From NCBI GenBank assembly GCA_963704835.1, contig CAVPHW010000013.1, positions 1 to 64,000 of the forward strand: a stretch of DNA of 64,000 nucleotides. Direction: 5' to 3'. Of this stretch, positions 19,829 to 26,876 are shown piece by piece; position 1 is the first letter of the stretch; the number at the start of each line of letters is the position of its first letter. A program made the position numbers and the translations under genes. The notes beneath the pieces were generated by a model, which ran no database searches, was not told the origin of the DNA, and saw only the letters and a program-made list of their open reading frames with translations. Origin of the DNA: GCA-2746605 sp963704835. GTDB lineage: Bacteria; Bacteroidota; Ignavibacteria; Ignavibacteriales; Melioribacteraceae.

Positions 19829-20515
19829 TTATTTGTTTACAATTATTTCTGCACCTAAGGCTTGATTTCCTGTTCCACCAACAAAACCTTTAGCGAATAC
19901 AGTGTAGATATTTCCATTAGCTACTGATATTCCAGGAAGTTCCAATACTACTGTGCTCGTTCCGGCTAATCTTACTTGCAAATTATAGCTGGCAGCTGGT
20001 AATGGTGTAAAGCTTGAATATTCTTTAAATTTATAATTTCCGAATACTACTGTTCCATCTGTTAAGGTAATATCTACTGCAGGAGCATCTGGTGATAAGT
20101 GAATAAATCTTACATGTGAATTTCCAGCAGCTGGAGAAGTTAAATCATCTTCTATTACAATTGGTGCTAAGTTTGCAACAGCTCCAACAGCAAAAACTGA
20201 ATAATTTTTATTTCCCACTATTGGTAAATCAGCTTGAATCACAGTTGTTGATGTTCCGGTTACATTAACTTTAATATTTCTTGTTCCTTCTTCTACTTCA
20301 ATATATCCAGTATTGTTAGGATATGTTAAATTAGCTCCGGCTAGATCATTATCTACTAATAAGTCAACTCCTGGTGCGTCTGGTGAAGCATGCACAACTT
20401 TTACATTTGCGTTCTGAGTAGATGGTGTTGTTGGGTTATCATCATCAGAACATCCAAAGAAAAGAATTGAAGATGTTATTAGTATTGCTGTTAGTTTAAC
20501 TAGTTTGTTTTTCAT
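19829..20515 (-). CDS. DUF4397 lipoprotein
   Basis: The protein of about 228 residues starts MKNKLVKLTAILITSSILFF and continues GCSDDD, a lipoprotein signal with the lipid-anchored Cys. Two DUF4397-like halves follow: VKVVHASPDAPGVDLLVDN and VRFIHLSPDAPAVDITLTD. The frame is open to 20527, but GGAGAA three bases before the Met at 20515 decides for that start. It is the first well-supported gene of the carotenoid operon and shares its domain type with the large surface protein further down. Both may occupy the outer membrane or surface. The molecular role is unknown. Confidence 0.85.
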   Translation of the reverse strand: MKNKLVKLTAILITSSILFFGCSDDDNPTTPSTQNANVKVVHASPDAPGVDLLVDNDLAGANLTYPNNTGYIEVEEGTRNIKVNVTGTSTTVIQADLPIVGNKNYSVFAVGAVANLAPIVIEDDLTSPAAGNSHVRFIHLSPDAPAVDITLTDGTVVFGNYKFKEYSSFTPLPAASYNLQVRLAGTSTVVLELPGISVANGNIYTVFAKGFVGGTGNQALGAEIIVNK

Positions 20516-20533
20516 GGTATTCTCCATTTATGA

Positions 20534-20719
20534 TTAGTTATAAAAGATTACTTGGTTATTTATTATTTTTTTTGTTTCGCCTACTAAAAACCCAAAAACA
20601 GAAATATTCTTTGTTAAAATTTTATCTTTTTGTTTTTCAAGAAATCCCAACTCAATTTCTCCATCTTTGTAAATTGTTAAGTAAATTCAAATATTATATG
20701 TTTTAAGAGCTGTATTCAT
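20534..20719 (-). other. Possible small gene in the operon leader (in-frame TGA at codon 11)
   Basis: Between the promoter and the DUF4397 lipoprotein one frame runs for 62 codons from an ATG at 20719 to a TAA at 20534. It is interrupted only by one TGA after MNTALKTYNI. The remainder (YLTIYKDGEIELGFLEKQKD, then KNISVFGFLVG) looks like real protein. It ends a few bases before the next gene. It may be a small gene with a sequence error, or a chance open frame in a roughly 210-base leader. No family recognised. Confidence 0.3.
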
Positions 20720-20724
20720 TTTCT

Positions 20725-20775
20725 TTGTCTAGTTATTGTCTACGCAAATATATACATTTGTCTATGATTTGTCAA
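20725..20775. promoter_or_regulatory. CarH-type operator: four 7-mers in 11-bp register
   Basis: TTGTCTA at 20725, 20736 and 20758 and TTGTCAA at 20769 lie 11, 22 and 11 bases apart. The empty slot (20747) is the -10 box of the leftward promoter. Direct repeats in 11-bp steps are the known operator form of CarH tetramers, whose subunits bind successive helical turns. The regulator gene lies 80 bases away. Confidence 0.8.
20747..20775 (-). promoter_or_regulatory. Promoter of the carotenoid/surface-protein operon
   Basis: Read on the minus strand: TTGACA (20775-20770), a 17-base spacer, and TATATT (20752-20747). Transcription should start near 20740, inside an operator repeat, giving a leader of about 220 bases before the lipoprotein. 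Confidence 0.8.
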
Positions 20776-20823
20776 GTAAAATCGTAAAATAAATTAAATT
20801 CTTTCTTTTACAGTAAAATATTA

Positions 20824-20852
20824 TTGACAAAAGCTAGACAATTATCTATATT
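20824..20852 (+). promoter_or_regulatory. carH promoter with paired operator units
   Basis: TTGACA at 20824, a 17-base spacer and TATATT at 20847 form a consensus sigma-70 promoter. TTGACAA (20824) and TAGACAA (20835) are the same operator units as in the leftward promoter and again lie 11 bases apart. Transcription should start at about 20858-20860, at the ATG itself, so the mRNA is probably leaderless. The layout implies autorepression. Confidence 0.8.
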
Positions 20853-20857
20853 TAGGT

Positions 20858-21793
20858 ATGGAAAATACAAATACATATCCAATTAAGGTAGTATCTAACC
20901 TAACCGGTCTTACTATTCATGTTATAAGAGCTTGGGAAAAAAGATACAATGTTGTAGTACCAGAAAGAACGGATACTAATAGAAGAGTATATTCTCAATC
21001 TGATGTAGAGAAACTAAAACTTTTATCTCAAGTTTCAGAGAAAGGTTATGCAATTGGAACTATTGCACACTATACTATAGAAGAGTTGCGAAATATTGTA
21101 GGCAAAAGCGAAAGCAATAAAATAGAATTAGTCGAAGAGAAGAAACAAACTGAATCAGCTGAAGCTGTAAGTCTTTATTTGTCAAAGGCTATAAACGCTG
21201 TCGAACTTCTTGATGCTAAGAATCTTGAGAAAGAATTATATAGAGCATTGGTTGATTTATCTCAGCCAAAATTTATTAAGGAAGTTATTACGCCTTTACT
21301 AGAAAGAATTGGAGATATGTGGAAGAATGGTGATATCAGAATAGTTAATGAGCATATCTCAAGTTCAGTTATTAGAAAAATTCTAACCTCATTAATTGAT
21401 AATAATTCTGTACCCACAAATGCGCCTTCTATTTTAATTGCTACACCTAGAGGTCAACTTCATGAATTAGGTGCTTTAATTATTGGAGTTCTAGCATCAT
21501 CTGATGGTTGGAAAGTAACTTATATGGGTCCAGATTTACCGGGAGAAGAAATTGCTGCAGCAATTGAAAAGTTGCATCCTAAGATTGTTGCATTAAGCAT
21601 AATTTATCCAAGTGATGATTTTACTTTAGATAGAGAAATGGTAAAGTTGAAAAATCTTCTTAACAATGGCACTAAAATTATTGCTGGCGGAAGAAGTGCC
21701 ATTTCTTACAAAGCTACATTAAAATCAATGGGTGCAAAAATTATTAATAATTTGGATGAATTTAGAGAAGAATTAGAGAAAAGTAGACTATAG
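20858..21793 (+). CDS. carH: CarH/LitR-type MerR regulator with B12-binding photoreceptor domain
   Basis: The 311-residue protein has an N-terminal MerR helix-turn-helix (about residues 7-75, LTIHVIRAWEKRYNVVVP, TNRRVYSQSDV). A four-helix B12-cap region follows with the W-x9-EH motif (WKNGDIRIVNEH), the signature of adenosylcobalamin-dependent members. The C-terminal cobalamin-binding domain has RGQLHELGALIIG (lower-ligand His) and a Rossmann-type end (TKIIAGGRSAIS). In CarH, the dark AdoCbl tetramer blocks the promoter, and light breaks the Co-C bond and releases the DNA. All residues needed for this appear present. The gene is divergent from the carotenoid operon and shares its operator sequence; no Shine-Dalgarno site fits, so translation is probably leaderless. 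Confidence 0.92.
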   Translation: MENTNTYPIKVVSNLTGLTIHVIRAWEKRYNVVVPERTDTNRRVYSQSDVEKLKLLSQVSEKGYAIGTIAHYTIEELRNIVGKSESNKIELVEEKKQTESAEAVSLYLSKAINAVELLDAKNLEKELYRALVDLSQPKFIKEVITPLLERIGDMWKNGDIRIVNEHISSSVIRKILTSLIDNNSVPTNAPSILIATPRGQLHELGALIIGVLASSDGWKVTYMGPDLPGEEIAAAIEKLHPKIVALSIIYPSDDFTLDREMVKLKNLLNNGTKIIAGGRSAISYKATLKSMGAKIINNLDEFREELEKSRL

Positions 21794-21857
21794 AATTATA
21801 AATAAAAGTTTGATTTGTGAATCACTTTAGTAATTAAAAGGACAAAGAATCTCAATA

Positions 21858-22610
21858 ATGAAGAAAAATAGATTTGATAGTAAAGTAGTGATTGTGATTG
21901 GAGCTACAGGCGGCATTGGCGAAGCAGTTTGTAAGAGATTAGCTGAAGAAGAAGCAAAATTAATATTATTTTCAAGAAATGGTGAAAAATTGAAAAACCT
22001 TAAAATTGCAGCTAAGATCCGAATTCGATTATTGTTAAAGGCGATGCAACTAATTATAATGATTTGGAAAATGCAGTAAAATTAGGAATTGAGAAATTTG
22101 GCAAAGATTGACTCACTTATTCATGCAGTTGGTTCAATAGTTTTAAAACCAATTCATAATACAGATGAAGAAACTTTTAGAAATATTCTTGAACTAAATT
22201 TAATTTCACCTTTTCTTGCAATAAAATCTGTAATTAAAAATATGATGAATAATAAAAGCGGTAGTATTGTTGTAATTTCCTCAGTTGCAGGTTCAAAAGG
22301 TTTAATAAATCATGAAGCAATAAGTGCTGCAAAAGGCGGACTTGAATCAATGATCCGTTCAGCTTCAGTTACTTATGCAAAAAGAGGAATTAGATTTAAC
22401 GGTGTTGCTCTTGGATTAGTTGATACACCTCTAGCAAAATTTTTAACTGAAAATGAAATTTCGAGAAAAGCTTCAGAATCACTTCATCCAATGGGCAGAA
22501 TTGGAAAACCAGAAGATGTAGTTGAAGCAATACTTTATTTAGCTTCAGATGATTCATCATGGGTAACAGGAACAATAATTCCAATTGATGGCGGAATGAA
22601 AGCAAACTAG
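21858..22610 (+). CDS. Short-chain dehydrogenase-like protein lacking the catalytic Tyr (frame broken near 22015 and 22107)
   Basis: The joined frame gives about 250 residues of a Rossmann-fold SDR with the cofactor motif IGATGGIGEA and the catalytic Ser in VVISSVAGS. Where the Y-x3-K motif should be, the sequence reads NHEAISAAKGG: the Lys is there but Tyr is replaced by Ile. I recall SDRs with an NHEAIAAAK motif in other light-regulated clusters, so this is probably a family trait and not an error. Reduced or altered chemistry is expected. It is the first gene after carH and likely co-transcribed with the next five genes. Breaks are single-base changes, one beside a GATC. Confidence 0.78.
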
Positions 22611-22621
22611 AAAAATTGTAA

Positions 22622-23649
22622 ATGAAAAATTTAGAAAAATATGATGTAGTAATAATTGGTGCAGGAATTAGTGGTATTACTGCAGGCAAGTTCCTGTCTA
22701 AAAATGGCTTTTCAGTAAAAATTTTGGATAAAGGAAAAGCAATTGGCGGAAGATTAGCTACTCGAAGAATAGAGTTTGAAAACAAAAAGCTGCAAATTGA
22801 TTACGGCTGCAAATATGTTGAAGCTCATAGTTATGAATTTAGTCAAGAACTAGTAGAATTAATTAAAAACGACAAGATTAAAAAATGGAAAACTACTAAC
22901 AAGAATACATTTCTTGATCAATTGGAAAACAATTTAAAATTTATCGGTAGACAAAGTATGAGACAAATTGCCATTGAGTTATCTAAAGACTTGATATTAG
23001 TAATAATGTTAAAGTAATAAAAATAGAATATAAAAATGGTGCTTGGAATATAATAGATAATAATAATCGTTTAATTAATTCAGAATCTATCATTTTAACA
23101 ATGCCTGTGCCGCAATCTTTAGAGCTAATTAATAACTCAAAGCTAGAAATACCCGCTGACATAACTAATAATTTAGAAAAAGTTGAATATGCGAGGAGCA
23201 TAGCTGGAATTCTTATTCTGGAAAATAAAAGTAATATTAAAAATGAAGGCGGATTAAAATTTGAAGATGGTCCAATTTCATTTATTACCGATAATAACCT
23301 AAAAGGTGTAAATAGTGGTCTAACAGCAGTTACTGTTGAAATGGCAAATAATTTTAGTATTGAAAACTGGGATAAATCGGATGAGGATATTATTAAACTT
23401 ATAATTGATGCTTCAGAGGAATATCTTAATTCGAAAGTTCTAAAATCCCAAATTCATAAATGGAGATATAGTACACCTCTGAGGAGTTATCCTAAAAATT
23501 TCGAAGTAATTGATTCACCGGGTTCATTGTACTTTGCTGGTGATGCATTCTTGGGCTCTAATGTTGAATCTGCTTATTTATCAGGACTTTCAGCCGCAAA
23601 AAATTTGTATCATAAATATTCTTTCCAAGTAAGCAAGGTTGAAATCTGA
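22622..23649 (+). CDS. FAD-dependent oxidoreductase, renalase/amine-oxidase-like (frame broken near 22990)
   Basis: The joined frame gives about 342 residues. The N-terminus VVIIGAGISGITAGKFLSKN is an FAD-binding Rossmann motif followed by GGRLATRR. The C-terminal FAD contact GSLYFAGDAFLGSNVESAYL is as in NAD(P)/FAD-dependent renalase-like proteins. The substrate is unknown; membership in the carH transcription unit suggests protection from light damage or lipid/carotenoid redox chemistry. The stop overlaps the ATG of the next gene (TGATG). A short stretch near 22990 has lost its frame and the joined protein is otherwise of normal length. Confidence 0.8.
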
Positions 23650-25086
23650 TGAAAATTTTACTAACCGGCGCAACAGGATATATTGGCAAAAGACTTCTTC
23701 CGCACTTACTGGAAGCCGGACATACAGTAGTATGTTTAGTTAGAGATCCGCGTAGGGTTCAAGGAAAATATTCAGAAAATGAAAATGTAACTTTAATTAA
23801 AGCAGATTTATTAGATGAAAAAAGTCTTGAAAAAATTCCAGTTGACATAGATATTGCATATTATTTTGTTCACTCAATGGGTGCATCAAGTGAGAGTTTT
23901 GCAGAGCTTAGAAGAGAAACTCAGCAGAAAATTTTGTAAATGCAATTAACAGAACTACAGGCAAAACAAATTATTTACTTGAGCGGAATAATAAATAATG
24001 AGCAGAAACTCTCCAAGCATCTTAGTTCAAGATTAAATGTAGAGAGAATTTTACAAACTGCTAAAGCAAATACTACAATATTGCGAGCTGCAATTATAAT
24101 AGGTTCAGGTAGCGGCTCGTTTGAAATTATTAGAGATTTAGCAGAGAAACTTCCTGTTATGGTTACACCTAAATGGCTTAAAACCAAGTGCCAACCAATT
24201 GCAGTTAAAAATGTAGTAGAATATTTGTTGGGAGTTATAGAAAAGCCTAGTTCATTTAATAAAATTTTTGATATTGGCGGACCCGATATTTTAACGTACA
24301 AAGAAATGCTACTTGGTTATGCTGAAGTAAGAGGATTAAAAAGATTTATTATTACAGTTCCGGTTTTAACACCACGACTCTCATCGTATTGGCTTTACTT
24401 TGTGACTTCAACAAATTTTTCACTTGCGCGAAGTCTTGTAGATAGTATGAAAAATGAAGTTGTCTGTAATATTATATGGAATTGAAAAGATTGTAGATAT
24501 CAAATTATATGGATATAAAGAAGCAATTGAAAGAGCATTTAAAGTAATTGATTCTAACCAAGTGCCTTCTAGCTGGATTGATGCAGCAAGCACAGGTAAT
24601 TTGAAACAAGACTTTTTAGATAAAATTGAAGTTCCAACGTATGGATGTCTCACTGATGAAAGGAATGTTAATTATAATATTGAATCTGAAAGAGTGAAGA
24701 AAAACATTTGGGAAATTGGTGGAGATAATGGCTGGTATTTTTGGAATTGGTCATGGGCATTGAGAGGATTTATTGATAAGATTGTTGGAGGAGTTGGTTT
24801 AAGACGCGGAAGAAGAAGTCCTAAAGAATTAAAACCAGGTGATGCGTTAGATTGGTGGAGAGTTATTCTTGCCGATAGAAATATTGGACGATTAATTTTG
24901 TATGCTGAAATGAAAGTCCCTGGAGAAGCTTGGTTAGAACTTGAAGTTGATGAAAAGAATAAAACTTTTTCTCAAAAAGCTACTTTTCGACCAAATGGAT
25001 TACTAGGAAGACTTTATTGGTATTCTCTTTTACCAATTCACAAAATAATTTTTAATGGAATGGCAAAACAAATAATTACTCGATAA
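23649..25086 (+). CDS. NAD(P)-binding epimerase with C-terminal DUF2867 domain (frame broken near 23935 and 24480)
   Basis: The joined frame gives about 479 residues. The N-terminal part is an atypical SDR/NmrA-like Rossmann domain (LLTGATGYIGKRLLPHLLEA; motif IAYYFVHSMG). The C-terminal part (YGYKEAIERAFKVI to the end, with WYFWNWSWALRGFIDKIVGG) is a DUF2867 domain. Enzymes of this architecture are often found near photolyase and LitR/CarH genes; their reaction is not established. Start overlaps the preceding stop by 1 base. The first break is one missing T in a TTTT run. Confidence 0.8.
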
Positions 25087-25101
25087 AAAAAGGAAAACAA
25101 A

Positions 25102-25656
25102 ATGAATTTATTAACACTCGCAATATCAGCTGCAGCATCTTTGTTTGGAGATTCTGCAACGATCAATGCAAATACAAATGTTTATGATATATCAGTAAAA
25201 GATATAAACCAGAATGAAGTAAAACTATCTGATTACAGAGGTAAAGTATTACTAATAGTAAATGTTGCAAGTAAATGTGGATTTACAAAACAATACGATG
25301 GATTGCAGGAAATTTATGAAAAATATAAAGATCAAGGATTTGAAGTTCTTGGTTTTCCCTGCAATGATTTTGGTGGTCAGGAACCAGGAACAAATAAGGA
25401 AATTGCAGAGTTTTGCTCTCTAAATTTTAATGTCACTTTTCCAATGTTTGATAAGGTTAAAGTATTAGGTGATGATAAACATCCTTTATTTGATATTTTA
25501 ACAAACAATTCCAAAACCGGTAAGTCAGATATAAAATGGAATTTTGAAAAGTTTATTATTGATAAAGAGGGAAATGTTGTTGATCGTTTTAGAAGTATAA
25601 CTAAACCAGACAGTAAAAAAATAACTTCACTAATTGAAGAAGAACTGAGGAAGTAA
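25102..25656 (+). CDS. Glutathione-peroxidase-family thiol peroxidase
   Basis: The 184-residue protein has the GPx active-site Cys in NVASKCGFTKQYDGLQ and further conserved motifs GFPCNDFGGQEPG and IKWNFEKF (Trp-Asn of the catalytic tetrad). As in most bacterial members the catalytic residue is Cys, and the second Cys (FPCND) suggests thioredoxin as the reductant. A hydrophobic N-terminus (MNLLTLAISAAASLFGDSA) may be a signal peptide that would place it in the periplasm. It removes hydroperoxides, including lipid peroxides, which fits a photo-oxidative stress operon. A strong AAGGAAA site precedes the start; intact. Confidence 0.9.
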   Translation: MNLLTLAISAAASLFGDSATINANTNVYDISVKDINQNEVKLSDYRGKVLLIVNVASKCGFTKQYDGLQEIYEKYKDQGFEVLGFPCNDFGGQEPGTNKEIAEFCSLNFNVTFPMFDKVKVLGDDKHPLFDILTNNSKTGKSDIKWNFEKFIIDKEGNVVDRFRSITKPDSKKITSLIEEELRK

Positions 25657-25657
25657 A

Positions 25658-26200
25658 ATGCTAGCAATAATCTTTTTTATTTTAAGTGGATTAATTATGA
25701 ATAATGAAAAGCAAATATTTGATTTTAATTCTCCAGAAACTTCGGGGGAATGGAGAATTATAAATGATGTTGTAATGGGCGGAGTTTCTAAAAGCAGTAT
25801 GAAATTAGGGACAGATGGATCGGCAAAATTTAGCGGTACTTTATCTTCTGATAATAACGGAGGATTTGCATCAGTTAGAGCTTATGTTGAGAATAGTGAT
25901 TTAGACAATTTTACTGGAGTTGCAATAAAAGCAAAGGGTGATGGAAATATTTATAATCTAAGATTTCGAACAGATAATAATTATGACGGTGTCTCATATC
26001 AAGCAAAATTTAAAGCTGATGATTCAGAATGGATTGAATACAAAATTCCATTTAAAGATTTTGTCCCAACTTACAGGGGAAGAACTGTTCCAAATAAGCC
26101 AGAGTTAAAGTCTGAAGATATTAAGCAAATTGGGATCCTTATTGCTGATGAACAATGGGGAGACTTTGAACTAAATGTTAAATGGGTAAAATTTTATTAA
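25658..26200 (+). CDS. CIA30-domain (NDUFAF1-like) protein
   Basis: The 180-residue protein matches the CIA30 domain pattern: FDFNSPETSGEWRIINDVVM at the start, GGFASVRAY in the middle, RFRTDNNYDG and WGDFELNVKWVKFY at the end. It is a jelly-roll-like fold named after a mitochondrial complex I assembly factor; bacterial members of carotenoid and photolyase clusters have unknown roles. The first 15 residues are hydrophobic and could be a signal peptide; the Met at residue 14 is an alternative start. It follows the peroxidase gene by one base, indicating translational coupling. Confidence 0.78.
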   Translation: MLAIIFFILSGLIMNNEKQIFDFNSPETSGEWRIINDVVMGGVSKSSMKLGTDGSAKFSGTLSSDNNGGFASVRAYVENSDLDNFTGVAIKAKGDGNIYNLRFRTDNNYDGVSYQAKFKADDSEWIEYKIPFKDFVPTYRGRTVPNKPELKSEDIKQIGILIADEQWGDFELNVKWVKFY

Positions 26201-26225
26201 AAAACATTAAATGTGAGATAAAAAA

Positions 26226-26750
26226 ATGAAACGAATTCTGATGATCATAATGATTGCAGCTTTGTTAGTAGGTTGTGCAACAACATACACAAATAGAAAT
26301 CCAGTTGGTGAAATGTTTCCTAATGTAAGCGGCGAATCATTAGAGCAAAAAGAAATCCAAATGCCCGAATATTTTAAGGGTAATCAGACTGTTTTACTAA
26401 TTGGATATAAGCAAGATAGTCAGTTTGATATTGATCGTTGGCTTATTGGTTTAGACATGACTGAAACAAAAGTAAAAGTTTTTGAGTTGCCGACAATTCA
26501 AGGAATGTTACCGAGAATGTTTTCAACATTTATTGACAATGGAATGAGGAAGGGGATACCCAAAGAACTTTGGGGTGGAGTAATAACTATTTATGCAGAT
26601 GGAGATATGATTCAAGAGTTTACCGGCAATGAGAATCCGAATAACACCAGGGTTATTTTACTTAATGAAGAAGGGAAAGTAATATATTTCTATGACCGAG
26701 GTTTTGGAGTTCCAGCATTAAATGATTTGAGGAAAATAATTAATGAATAA
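26226..26750 (+). CDS. Lipoprotein of unknown function at the end of the carH operon
   Basis: The 174-residue protein has a lipoprotein signal (IMIAALLVGCATTY), so it is likely anchored in a membrane. The rest has an alternating pattern suggestive of a thioredoxin-like fold (TVLLIGYKQDSQFDIDRWLI, then TRVILLNEEGKVIYFYDRGF). It lacks a Cys-x2-Cys motif and has no Cys after the lipobox, so ordinary disulphide redox chemistry is unlikely. It is the last gene of the group and is separated from kgd by about 125 bases. Family not recognised; the fold guess is weak. Confidence 0.6.
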   Translation: MKRILMIIMIAALLVGCATTYTNRNPVGEMFPNVSGESLEQKEIQMPEYFKGNQTVLLIGYKQDSQFDIDRWLIGLDMTETKVKVFELPTIQGMLPRMFSTFIDNGMRKGIPKELWGGVITIYADGDMIQEFTGNENPNNTRVILLNEEGKVIYFYDRGFGVPALNDLRKIINE

Positions 26751-26876
26751 GATTAACTAAAGAAATAACTAGTAAAAAATATTATTGTTACGCTATTTGC
26801 ATTTCCAAAAAATATATAATAATAAGATGTATTATCCCCGTATATTTATACTTATTAAAAACTAAAATAGAAGAAT

